A stretch of 64,000 bases of DNA, from the NCBI GenBank assembly GCA_002189035.1, contig NEEC01000017.1, positions 434,001 through 498,000 of the forward strand, in the 5' to 3' direction. Both the position numbers and the translations under genes were made by a program. Positions within the stretch are counted from its first letter, which is position 1; each line of letters starts with the position of its first letter. Shown here piece by piece: positions 24,835 to 36,488 of the stretch. Origin of the DNA: Utricularia gibba (Eukaryota; Streptophyta; Magnoliopsida; Lamiales; Lentibulariaceae). The notes under the pieces were generated by a model that saw only the letters and a list, made by a program, of their open reading frames with translations, had not been told where the DNA came from and made no database searches.

Positions 24835-26324
24835 TTGCTTGCATCACCCCTTCTTTCTACCTGCTCCTTTCGTCCACGCAAGATAATGCGACGTAAATGG
24901 TCACTTGATCATCATCTAGAAACGCAAGAGTCCTCCATCCCATCCACTGATGATCATGGTAAGGTCTCATCCCTTAGAACTCCTGACTTGGGCTGTGACA
25001 TATCTATCTATCTATCTATCCACCATGTTGTCTTTGGGGGTTTAGTTTGCTTGTTGAAAATTGGGTAGGCTTCTTGAGCCTGCTCGTAGTCAAATGAATA
25101 TGGCCCGAAGTTGAATTTTGTTACAACTCTATGCTGTAGTTACCGTGCTAGAGCAGTGATGTTTTTGTCTTCCTCTTCGGTGTTAAATGCCACGGGGAAG
25201 CTAATTTGGTTCCTTCCCCTTTTCCTGTGTGACAGAGAGGCCTAGTGAGCACTTTTTTATACCCATTAGTCCGGTCCCAGACAGTCCCCCCGCCGTTAGA
25301 TTTGACTGTTCCATTTCATGTAGGTCAGCGTTAATTACTTTCCCCCAGAGAATTATCCAGGAAATATCCCGGGGCTGGCTCCTCAATCCTGGTCTCACGT
25401 CCCTTTTAGGTCAAATCCGCATTTATGTGTTCCTTCTCTCCTTTGAACCCTTCCGCCGCCCTCCCTCCCCTCCCCTCCCCTCACGTCTCCCTCTATCATC
25501 TGCTGTGTTTAATCTACATGAATTATAAATCTGATCATGTGTCAAATATTATGTGAAAAAATTGTATCATTCATATTATGAATTTTTTAACTTAATGTGT
25601 GAGAGAGAATGCATTGATGATTATTTTTCTAAATGATTTGTTCGATCCTCTCCATCTTACATGATTTGTACAAGATTTGGTTTGGTAATGGGTGAGAGAT
25701 ATTGACGTTAAATTTTAGGTCTTGCACATGTCACCTTTCTTGATTATGGTTTGTGCCCTTTTCTCCATGTGATTAGGGTAAGTGGCATTGTGAATTTTGA
25801 CTATTTTTTTGTTTTATTTTTTTGAATAACTTGGCAATAGGGCAAAATCACATGTGTTGGCTCTGATTGGCGGGTTGTCGGTCACATGCAAAGATTCGTT
25901 GAATCGGATGATTTTTGCGAAATAAAAAAAAAATGGGGATGATGATGACAATAATCGTTTTATATTTAATTTTTTTTCCAGCCACGGTTTGGAGGATGAG
26001 GCCGGTTTGCGAAATTCTGGAAGTTTGGGGACGTGGGGTTCAATTATCCTTGGTAGTAGAAAAAGGCATACGAGTTGGTAGAGGCATTTACTGGGTTCAC
26101 GTTAGGAGGGGGAGAAAGAGGAGATAAAAAGCAGGGGGGAGGTGGTGGGTAGTATATATGCAGTGAAGTGTGAGCGCAGTGCAGTGTTTTGTGTTTGTCG
26201 TTAATGGCGGATTGCTAGACGAATCCGAGTCACAACCGACACGGGCTAGCGATTCACCGCCAATTGTTTTTCTTCTTTCTCTTCTCCCTTCGATTCGATA
26301 TTTTCTGTTTTCCGGCGGTTAATC
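24835..26324. other. Spacer between VEN4 and the Raf-like kinase
   Basis: About 1.5 kb. The first part is the VEN4 3' region and includes a (TCTA)5 microsatellite at 25001-25020. A C/T-rich run built on TCCCC units lies near 25,455-25,485. The kinase promoter and leader occupy the last few hundred bases, with a TATATAT stretch near 26,153. No gene seen. Confidence 0.45.
25001..25020. repeat. (TCTA)n microsatellite
   Basis: Five tandem copies of a TATC/TCTA unit in the VEN4 3' region. Confidence 0.9.
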
Positions 26325-27849
26325 ATGGAGGAGGAGGGTTCGATCGGGGCGGGCGGAGGGGGGGCGTTTGTGAGGGCGGATCAGATAGATCTGAAAAGCC
26401 TGGACGACCAGCTGCAGAGGCATCTGAGCAGGGTGTTGAGTTCGGAAGGGGGAGGAATGGCTACCAGAGACGTTCGGGTGAAGAAGCGCCATGATTGGGA
26501 GATCGATCCTGCGAAACTTGTAATCAAATCTGTTATAGCGCGTGGGACTTTTGGAACCGTTCACCGTGGAACTTACGACGGTCAAGATGTTGCCGGTATG
26601 GTAGCCGTCGTGGTTTTGGGGGGTGAAATTGGGCGTTTTTTCAACTTTTTGTGGTTTTTTTGCAGTGAAGCTTCTGGATTGGGGTGAAGAAGGGCAAAGG
26701 TCACGGGCTGAAACTGCAGCAGTTAGAGCAGCATTTGCTCAGGAAGTGTCTGTGTGGCACAAGCTTGACCACCCCAACGTAACCAAGGTAAATAAACCAC
26801 CTTCAACTTGTGATGTACTGGGAATGCTTTGGGACACGAAAAAAAGTCCCTTCAGTTTTTTGTGTGCCACTTTTCGATGTCCCTGGTAAAATCTGCAGTT
26901 CATAGGGGCTTCGATGGACACATCGGATCTTAACTTACAGAGAGACAACAGTAACTTCGATATCTCCCAAAGGGTTTGTTGTGTTGTTGTTGAGTATTTG
27001 CCAGGGGGAGCCTTGAAAAACTTCCTCATTAAGAATTGTCGAAAGAAACTTCCTTTCAAGGTGGTCGTCCAATTGGCTCTGGATGTTTCCCGCGGGTAAG
27101 TAAATCCTTCACATGATAATCTTGATGGATACATGTGGTTATGCACAGGTCTGTCTGAATAGACGTTATTTTCCAGCTTGAGCTATCTCCACTCCAAGAA
27201 AATTGTCCACCGGGACGTGAAAACAGAGAACGTGCTGCTTGACAAGAATCGCACAGCCAAACTGGCTGATTTTGGGTTGCCCGTGTCGAGGCCTCGAATC
27301 CACATGACATGACAGGGGAGACCGGAACCCTTGGTTACATGGCTCCTGAGGTGCATCCATCATCCCCGCATTGCTTTTCTTCATGGTTCGAGAAGCTGAT
27401 AACTGTGGCTCTCTCTCTACCTGTTGTCTTTAGGTTCTGAATGGTAATCCATACAACCGAAAATGCGACGTGTACAGTTTTGGCATCTGCCTGTGGGAGA
27501 TATATTGCTGCGACATGCCGTATCCAGATCTCAGTTTCTCCGAACTCACCTCAGCCGTAGTTCGCCAGGTAAGGCAAAGTATCTGAGAGATGACAGCAGT
27601 CTGAATCCAAAACCTCCTGTCTGAACTAGATGAGTTGCTGCAGAATCTGAGGCCGGATATCCCCGGTGTTGCCCCTCCTCTCTGGCCAACGTGATGAGAA
27701 GATGTTGGGATGCAAACGCTGACAAGAGACCAGAGATGGAGGAAGTCGTCTCATTGTTGGAAGCCATCGACACCTCAAGAGGAGGTGGAATGATCCCCAA
27801 GGACCAAGCCCAGGGTTGTCTCTGCTTCCGCAAATACAGAGGCCCCTGA
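26325..27849 (+). CDS. Raf-like MAPKKK, C7 type (ATMRK1/CBC-like); two one-base frame breaks
   Basis: Exons 26325-26595, 26666-26787, 26899-27095, 27177-27350, 27434-27568 and 27644-27849. The N-terminus has the family stretch [20 protein letters not shown] and then [20 protein letters not shown] with the Gly-rich loop. Catalytic Lys92 follows ([10 protein letters not shown]), then HRDVKTEN (208-210) and the DFG motif (228-230). The C-terminus ends near [11 protein letters not shown]. Members in Arabidopsis (ATMRK1, CBC1/2) are cytosolic Ser/Thr kinases; CBC kinases act in guard-cell blue-light and CO2 responses. The frame breaks right after DFG (27274-27276, GGG where four G are needed) and again after RPDIP (27661-27664, CCCC where five C are needed). 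Adding one base at each place yields 368 aa matching the family throughout. As written, the protein would stop inside the activation loop. Confidence 0.93.
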
Positions 27850-28618
27850 GATGCTGCCGCATCCGCCAGGCCAGCCCAAGACCGACCACCGGAAGCTTTA
27901 TTATATAAATACCAAGCCATGGAAGCTTAGCTCAACAACACTGGTTGGATGTTGGTAGTCTGCAACCATCCTTCCCTTCCCTTCCCTTCCCCTGCTATCC
28001 ATCGCTATATGATTGATGGTAGCAGCAGGTTTCCTGCCGAATCAACTGATCACTCAGCCCATTCGGTTGGCTTGTCAGAATCGAATTGAAGGGGAGAGGA
28101 TTGTGCTTAGAGTGTAGGTCGAGACTCAGTCAATTCTTGGAGCTGAACAGACACTACTGCTATTAGTAATAATCACTAGGCTTCCGAGATCCTTATCCTC
28201 TTCTTCTTGAGATAAGCAAAGGGGTATTTGGCTGTTACTAGTACTACTGATTCAGCTTGGAACATTTTCCTTAATAGGAGGCACAAGTAACAAGAACGCA
28301 AAATATACCTACACCATTCGTGTCTCATCTCAATAATAGACGACTAGTTTATTGATTCAGCTATTTTCAAGTCACGATGAAACCTGCAGACGCCAAACTC
28401 GCAATGGAAAGGACGACCCCCTCTCCCTCCTCCTGTTGCTACACCTCCGTTCTTTCTCTGGGATGCAAAGCATGGTTCTCTTCCTCCTCTTCCCACGTTG
28501 AATTCGCCTGTCAAACCAGAGCACATTTGAGTGATTTGGGTGTATACTTGGAGTGAATGCTATTACGCCTAGCCAACAACTTACGGATCACATGGGGTGG
28601 GAAGGAAAAGTGCGACCT
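27850..28618. other. Convergent 3' region between kinase and TMN genes
   Basis: About 0.77 kb between the 3' ends of a plus-strand and a minus-strand gene, so it is mostly 3' untranslated sequence. It contains a CCTTC-type pyrimidine repeat near 27,969-27,990. No gene supported. Confidence 0.45.
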
Positions 28619-31600
28619 TCACTCGCATTTGATGGAGCGATAAATGTGGCGGACGAAGAACAGGGCAGCACGGAAACCAACAGCTCCAAGCATTAGGAAG
28701 AAACCATAGCACACGCTTGCCATGTAGCCGAAGAAAAATGACGTCTGCATGAACCCAGACATGTCCGAACGAGCATAGTAGTAATACACACAGTACCCAT
28801 ATATGAAAAAGCCTGTAGATCCACCACAGAGGAAGGACCTGCGGGGAGCAAAATTATAGTTAGTCTTTTTTAAACCAGTACTTGCAGCATATTTGACGAA
28901 CAAAATCATAGTACTGGTTAGAACGACAGAGCTGATTTGGAACTGGTCAAGCTGGGCAACATACCTCCACCACCATTCATGATCTTCAGCAGCAAGTTGG
29001 AAGTATGTCAGCGCGACGGTGATAAAAGCGGTGACAATGAGGAGGATTATGAAGACGATGAATAAAATACTGTAAATGGTGTAAATTCTGTGCCCCCAGA
29101 CACTGGCGAATATATAGTAGAGCTCAATGTAAATGGCACTGAATGGCAAAAACCCAGCCATAGCCATCTGAGGCAGAGTTCCCCGGTACCAAGGTAGGGG
29201 TGGGATCTCTCTAGGATATTTAGTGGTCCGACATGGGGCTTGAAACTCTGCCTTGCTGTTCTTTCCTGCAATTCCTCCTAAAACTAACAACGGGGATGTC
29301 ACGAGAGCCCATATCAGAAATATCACCATGATGGTACCAAATGGAAGAGCAGCGGTAGCATGGTAAGCAATGGCAACAGTGTTAAGGAAGCAGAATGTAA
29401 GGAAAAGTGGCCCACAGAAGAGGCTACCGGTCAACAGCAGATTTCGAACCTGAAAACAAAGGAAAACGCCTATTCATTGAAGGAATGAACTTCAGACTGA
29501 ATACATGTTAAAACCTATGATGAGGATAATTGCCATTCATAAAAATTACCCAGTTTGTTCCCTCTAACTGGTGGTAGAAAGAGGAAGCTGTATACCCCGC
29601 AATGCCAGATGTAAGAGCATACATGACCAGAAGTGCCGTGAAAAGTGCCCCACGGTTGTATGGATAAAATACACCAACAAGGGAGAGTAAGAAAATAAAT
29701 GTTGCCCTGTGAGGAACAATTGACCAATATCAGTGATAAAAAGAATTATTTGGTGTAAATGTAAATGTAAATGTAAATGTAAATGATGAAAGTCCAGAAC
29801 AGCTACTAACAGTGTAAAAAGTTGGGTCCCGCATCCAAGGGAAGCAGCAAATAGTGAATTGTGTTTTGGAAACCTAAAGACATCCCCATGAATGTACTTC
29901 CATCCAGTTTCTTCTTGATCATCTGCCGCTTCCTCATCATGAGCATACCTACAAGGAATAGATATGACGGTTATAGTGAGGCTTCAGTCAGTGGCACGCA
30001 TTCCACTAACTTTTAAACAAAAAACGAGTCCTTACTTCACAAAGTCATTCTTAAGAACCCGCATCAAAATCGTAGCAAGAAATCCAGTGAGGAGGAGGAC
30101 AGTCACACACGAATTAATAATTGAAAACCAATGGATCTCTAAATGGCGAGGAAGTGAAGAAGAATGGGAGTACTTGTCCATCCTTTTCTCAAACGGAATT
30201 GAGGTCTCCTTCCATTTTGATGAATACATAAAGTCCACATCTACTTCCTTATCCTCCGTTAGGTCTACAAGAGCACTTGGATCTGTTCTTGCTACAATCT
30301 CTATCACACGATCCTTATTGTATGATATTTCGAAGTGTAGATGCTTAAAAAGGTAATACTTGAATTCACTAGGATCTGTTTTCTCCTCCTTGTCAACCTT
30401 TCCAAGGAAACCCCATATAGGCAAGTCATCATAATACATCTGAAAATAGTAGTCCTTTGCAACAGCATTTCGAAACTCAGCAACTTCTTTCTTAGAAAGC
30501 TTTTTCCTGCAGATGACTTCAGACTCCTTATCGACAACAAAGTCAAGCTTGTAAGGTGCACTGACCAATCGATCACCATTCAGAACCTCACCCAACGCCT
30601 CAGTTTTATCCTTCACATCACCTGTTACCAAAAGATGTAAACAAGGCAAAGAAATGATGCAATCCAAAGGGAAAATTTGGAACAGATAAGTACCTGGAGA
30701 ACAGAAGGGGAGATCAAAATATCGGTATGTTTCACTGTAATCAAAATATCGGTACGTAAGCATAAAAAAAATCGAGAATAATGCAAAATCTTGGGAAAAA
30801 AATATCAATGGCATCAAGGTGGATCATCTTTCATCACACAGATAGGACTCCGAATATGATACAGAATACAGATGATCCCTATGTTCCCTTAATTAAAAGA
30901 TGAGAATACAAGTGCAACGAATGTAGGTCAGGGACTAAATTCTCGGATGAGCCCCAACTGCATGAGGAATCAATCAAGAAAACATCATTGTACCTACACG
31001 GGAAGGGTCATTTGAGCGTCCAATAAAGTTGGATACCCATACAACATTTAATGCAAAACCATAACATCCACAGAAGAATTTCCGTTTCAAACCCCTAGAA
31101 AAGGAAAGCTTCAAGTTTGGGTGAGATCAGTTCATGCTTTCTGAAATAGGAGAGAACAATCCACAGAATGGCCATGAACAAGAGTTATCTGAAAGTCCTG
31201 TATGCAAGACAGAGCACTCAGATAACTCCTTGCAGTGTAGACGCTCGAAGGAAGTATCGCCATTTTCTCAATATGGAAACTTGAACAAAAGGTTTCCAAC
31301 TTTCCACTTCCCTAAAACACACGTGAATCACGCAGAGCCAATAGAAAGCAATAATTTCAGGCGACGATCTGCTGACTTGAATCTTATGTCAGCCAAGGCA
31401 CATTCTAGGAAACAGAAAACCTAAAGGAGATTTGACCAGAAAGAGGAAATCAAAATCATCCTCACCTGGGGTTGTGAAAGGGTCCGACCTTATTCGCATA
31501 GAGCGGAACGGAATCTCCAGGACTGTACTTGTGATTAGAACCGTCGGATCGCACCACCGGAAAACCCGCAGTGGCCGCGATGAGTAAGACGACGGCGCAC

Positions 31601-31635
31601 CACCTCCTGCTCGCCATCGTCGCGAAAGGCGACAT
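28619..31635 (-). CDS. TMN: Transmembrane 9 superfamily member (TMN/EMP70), TMN8/9-like
   Basis: Exons on the minus strand: 31466-31635, 30694-30734, 30036-30621, 29811-29948, 29550-29706, 28965-29449 and 28619-28838. The join gives 598 aa, typical for the family. A signal peptide is followed by a lumenal domain (YANKVGPFHNP, EALGEVLNGDRLVSAPYKLD, MYYDDLPIWGFLGKVDKEE). Nine membrane spans follow, starting HLEIHWFSIINSCVTVLLLT. The cytosolic tail ends FVRHIYRSIKCE; the KxD/E-type tail is a known Golgi retention signal of plant TMNs. TM9 proteins reside in Golgi and endosomes and help sort membrane cargo. The first ATG is at 31635; a second at 31617 (MASRRWCAVV) would also give a signal peptide. 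Intron 1 is long, 731 bases. Confidence 0.95.
29755..29785. repeat. (GTAAAT)n microsatellite in a TMN intron
   Basis: About five tandem copies of GTAAAT in the 104-base intron between exons 4 and 5 of the TMN gene, on the plus strand. Confidence 0.9.
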
Positions 31636-33239
31636 GAATGATGCAGTCGGAAATCGGAAGAAGATTGGAGAAAACAAGGAAATGGGGGAGGGGTCTCAGA
31701 TCTGGATCTGATGTTAATGCCGAGTTGAGAACAGAATGAAGAGGAGGAAATGGTGCATTAACCCTAACTCACACGCGCCGCGTGCCGAGAGTGAAGCCAC
31801 GTCCGTTGACGAAAAGGATTTTAGAGATGACGTATATAAACAAACCAAGTACAGCAATTGCGTCCTAATAGCTTCGATTTACCAAATTACCCATCAAATA
31901 TAGTATCAAGTATTTTTTTAAATTCAAAATCGGATCGGGTCGAATCAACTAAGTTATTGAATTGTATACAATACTTTTTATAAAAAAAAATTAAATATCA
32001 ACATTTGAAAACAAAAATAATTAAAAATTATTTTTAAATATTAATAAAGAGTTTAATTAAAAATTAATGAATTCAATTCAAACTATTATAAAATTAATTA
32101 AATTCAAATATCTAAACCAAAAAATGGATTATATAATTTAAAAAAAAACACTAGTTGTGTGTTTAATTGTAATTGGGCAAAATTTCGAAATAACCCATCA
32201 ACCAAATTGAATTGAACCTACACCAAAAAATTTGGTTTGATTTTGGTTACTAAAATTTACCGAGCTAACCATTTTTTTAAATAATTAGACAAATTTTATG
32301 TATTTTTATTTTTATGTTGTTTTCATCTTCTTGTGTTTAAATTTAAAAGGAATTATTTCTCTTCTTTGTATGGTTTTCTTTCCTACACCTCCGTAAGGTT
32401 TCTCTTCTCTTAGTTGTAGAATTTCAGAATTCTGTATATAGTTTCTTATCTTTAGTTTATTCAAATAAGAAGAATGAAATTAATGTTAAAACAATTATTC
32501 TAAAAATCGATTTATTCGATTAACTTGAAATTAACCGATTTAATTCCATTCAATTTCGGTATCGGTTAATCTTAATAATCACAAACGTGTTTAATTGAAA
32601 AGATTATGAGGATTTAATACAATAATTATAAATTACATTATCTTTATTCCATGAGTTTAAACAAACCTTTGATTAAAATGTTTTTTTAATTATATGGATA
32701 CCAAGTTTATTGAAATCTTCATCTCTTCTTTATTTTATTTAAGTAGTGTTCTGGAAAATTTTTACAATCTATTTATACTTTTAATAAGTAAAAATGATTT
32801 TGTTCTAAAATAATTTTAATTATAAAATTAATTCTATCAACAATATTTTTAAAATTATATTACAAAGATTATTTTTGAATAAATAATAAGTTGATTACTT
32901 TTCATTTTTATTTATATTTTTCAAAAATAATTTTTAAAACTAAAAATATGTTTCAAAAATTTTACAAAACACTGCTTTAATCTCAAATTTTTACCTATTA
33001 ACTACACATTCTTTTTCATCAAATGTTATACATTTGATATACATTTAAAATACCCTAATATCCATATGGTCCCCTCTATGACATAATCTTAGAATTATTG
33101 TTATTATCACTGCTATGGTAATAAATATTATTAGTACTATGACGTCAAATACAGTCACCAAACCAGACCAAAGACGCGAAAGGGAAAAAAGGCACAGGTA
33201 CAACAGCAAGGGTCACCTTGAAGGTGAGGGAGGTGTAGC
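31636..33239. other. Intergenic region upstream of TMN
   Basis: About 1.6 kb. The TMN promoter and leader occupy the first 200 bases. The rest is strongly AT-rich and includes the second MITE-like copy at 32743-32975. No gene seen. Confidence 0.5.
32743..32975. mobile_element. MITE-like element, copy 2 (233 bp, TTTAA flanks)
   Basis: The left end reads GTAGTGTTCTGGAAAATTTT and the right end, reversed and complemented, reads GCAGTGTTTTGTAAAATTTT. TTTAA occurs directly on both sides (32738-32742 and 32976-32980). Length, terminal sequence and flank resemble the element at 16096-16319, so the two appear to be diverged members of one family. There is no coding capacity. Confidence 0.6.
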
Positions 33240-35196
33240 TCAAATCCAAATATCAGAAGTGCAGTCGCCGCCGGGATACCTCATCTCATGGGCCAGCGCA
33301 GCTCCCTCCGGCTCCGATCCGAAATCCACGAAGAAGTTCGGATTCACCGTCAGTCCTCCCTTCTCGGTGTCCACGTCCACCTGGAGCATGTGCGCTCCCT
33401 TCTCCACTAGCTCCGGGTAGAACTGCCGATCCCAAACACTGAACAGGGAGTTAGTGACGTAGAGTCTCTTTCCGTCCAAACTCAGCTGGATCATCTGCGG
33501 TCCTCCCGGAGTTCATGGCCTTGAACCTGTGGGACATCGAATTGGTAACTTGAGCCGTCTTCGCCTACGGCTGCAACTGAGCTTCCCTTTCGGAGTAAGC
33601 CTCCCAGGAAGAGCTGGCCGGTGAGCTGGGGGTTCGATGGATCCTCGATGTTGTATTGCCTGATGTCGCCGTGGAGCCAGTTGGAGAAGTAGATGAAACG
33701 GTCGTCGAGGGATATCAGGAAGTCGGTAATGAGTCCCGGCATCTCAGGGAGGATCCAGTTTTGGACTTTCAGTGGTTTCACGGTCACGGCTAACTGCGTA
33801 GAGGAGGGTATGTTAGGGAACATGGAACAGTGTAGAAATGACAGGTTGCTGGTTTGTTAAGAGACAAAAGGTAACTAACTTACCTCGTGATCCCATTTCT
33901 CATCTGGTTTCTTGAAAAATCTCACCATGGTACTGGACAGAGCACATCCTACGAACCCAATAGGCTTGTCGGGATTATGCAGAAATCGTATCTGTGGATG
34001 AACGGAGTCACAGGAAGTATCAGTAGACAGAAAAAAAAAAAAAAAAAAAAAAACCCAAAGTGTGGCATGAAAAGCCCGCAAAAGCTCTGACCTCTAGGGG
34101 GAGGAGACCAGACGTTCCAAGATCCAATGTCTGCTTCAGCTCACCTCCCTCCGGCCAGCTATAAACATGCAAGTGTCTCCCATAAAGACCGTCGGAAACA
34201 TGCTCAAGGTTGAACCCTGTTCTGAAAGCAGCAGGGGCACCCCAAGAACTGCTGATCATAGTCTTGTGCCGCGGTTGGTACCAGAAATCGTAGCCATAGC
34301 TTGGGCTGTGACCTGGTTTCTCCCACCTTTTCACGTATAATAGAAACCATATGTGAAGAGATGAGGCAGAATCACATCAAACTACTGCCACAACTGTCTG
34401 CTATTTACCTGCCCTTGACATTAAAATCGGAGTCGAGGACAAGAAAACCACTGCCTGCGGCGTTTCCATCTTTATCTCCAAGGCAGGAAACCATGATCTC
34501 GCCAGAAGCCAAACAGTGAGCAGTGTGGGGAAAAGCCAATCCTGTTTTCTCATTTATGTCCTCAGCTTCAACAACTTTGTGTATACTTGGGGCCCTTGGA
34601 TTCTTCAGAGTATCAATTGCATATATCCGACTTGACCTTAAGTCAAACATGAAATCCAAAAGCAGATTTAGAGGCGCTCTACCATTACAAAGCACTGAAA
34701 AATGATTCATCAATTGAAACATTTTTTACTTTTGTTCGCTAACTTTTCAAAACAAGCATCTTAGTCTGATAGATACGATACTTTAGACAGAGAACACGAA
34801 TCCATAATCAATATGCACTTACAGTAACGAAGGCAGGACGAGATACCGCCGTGAGGCCAACGGATTACCATAGCAAGAACTGCACGAATTCCACCCAGAA
34901 TGGTGAAGTTCGTCATTCAATCGAGGCATCGAGAGCCTATGAATTACTTGAGAATACGTAGGCGAATTCGGATCAACATCCACAGTTGCGAGATAATCCG
35001 GTTTCTCATTTCCACTCCCTAGAATGAAAGAAAACCCGTAGAAACTCAGTTTTCGCGACCTAACTGCAAAACTACTCAGCAAAAACTCACCATTGTAGAC
35101 GCAGGTAACGTAGATGAGAGCTTCCCTAGGACCGGAAATGGCGTCCAGCGGTGAAGCGTAGCCAGGCCCCTTCCCGCAGCAACTATCTCCGGCCAT
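33240..35196 (-). CDS. SBP1: Selenium-binding protein 1 / methanethiol oxidase; one-base frame break
   Basis: Exons on the minus strand: 35091-35196, 34823-35018, 34409-34636, 34092-34326, 33884-33991 and 33240-33793. Family landmarks run the whole length: [90 protein letters not shown] and the end [16 protein letters not shown]. The protein is a cytosolic beta-propeller; homologues bind selenium, oxidise methanethiol and are linked to cadmium and sulphur stress in plants. The last exon is 554 nt where 555 is required. After QVQGHELR the frame reads EDRR and stops, whereas the family reads [14 protein letters not shown]. One more base in the CCC at 33505-33507 (plus strand) restores 475 aa. 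Confidence 0.94.
34031..34053. repeat. Poly(A) run in an SBP1 intron (poly-T in the transcript)
   Basis: Twenty-three A on the plus strand within the 100-base intron 33992-34091. In the transcript it forms a long U tract about 40 bases upstream of the acceptor. Its length is likely unreliable in assembly and variable between individuals. Confidence 0.9.
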
Positions 35197-36488
35197 TGTA
35201 CCAAGCGACTAATCCAGTCCAGGTTCACTTCTATTTTATCTGTAAAGCTGTGTGGAAAAGTCGGCCGCACTATTGAAATGTCAATAAAGGAAATCCAATT
35301 TGGACAGTTAATTTCTAAATACGTAATTAATTAACGGTTTATATTCCAAAGCAGGGACCACATGAACCCCACGTGGTGGCTATCGCTCGAATGCTTGCGT
35401 CACCTGTACGGTCAAGAAAAACGTTAGTATGATTTTTTTTTCTCTTCGGTTTTATATAAAATCCACCCTATCTTTCTACACTATTGTACATTATATTATT
35501 CCATTGACCTATTACAAGATTAATATAATCTTTTCAACACAAACACATCCGCTATCTCATCCATAACCAACACGGAATATTGACATTAAGCCCCATGCCA
35601 AAAGGGTATGAAGAGTCATAAGGTTCCATTCATGGCACTAGATTAAATAAATTTTTACTGTCAAATAAAATTGATATAAATAATATATAATATTTAATAA
35701 AAATACTATTATTAGTTTTATTGACATATTTAATCTCCAAAATTTGTTGGATAATTTTAGTATCCAAATTTTTATGTAACTAGCATATTTTCTTTTACCT
35801 CAATCATTTTTATCTCTATTGTTTAAATACTAGTTCTTCAATGTTTAAAAATGATATATATTTGATTTTCATTATTTCATAATTTAGTAAACTTGATCTC
35901 CATTTTTTCCAACTATCGTCCTCCCACCAATGATGGATGACAATAATCATCAACAGTCAAACATGAATCTAAAATATTAAAATTATATTAGAGAAAAATT
36001 AGAATTTTAAATTTAAAATCAATTTTACAATGAATTTAAATAATAGTAATCAATCATAAATAATTTTAAATAATGAAAATTAAAATAATGTTTTTAAAAA
36101 TCAATTATATCATTTAAATAAACAATATCAACTTTCCCAATTGACAAGTTTTTTTTGGTTCAATTTTCGTAGCTACTTGCTGGAAAAAATAACCGTCCCT
36201 AAACAAAATCCCCCCTCCAAGAGCTCAGCTCCGGTCATCATCCCTAATGTTACAAGAACAGCTGCCCAAAACTGAAGTACTTCTCTTATAAATACAAGTG
36301 ATCAGTCGTGCAGTTGTGTCTACCACAAGAGGGATCCATAACAGTCATAAGATCTTATTTCCCTCTTCTTGTAATACTGCAAAACAATATAATGGATGGT
36401 ACAAATGAGATGTATAGGGATACTCACGAAGGACTGCTTGCATTAGCCAGCCATGGGATGAGGGATCTCCGTATAGACTTGAAATGGT
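35197..36488. other. Spacer between SBP1 and TypA genes
   Basis: About 1.3 kb. It contains the SBP1 promoter, an AT-rich stretch (35,640-36,150) and the 3' untranslated region of the minus-strand TypA gene. No gene seen. Confidence 0.45.

Noticed and set aside
28838-28965. TMN intron read as coding in one continuous frame
   Set aside because: The frame stays open by chance through 28839-28964, but family sequence demands EWWWR joined to SFLCGG and the borders are GT-AG.
31134-31424. 96-codon plus-strand frame in TMN intron 1
   Set aside because: Lies within an intron and has no family features.
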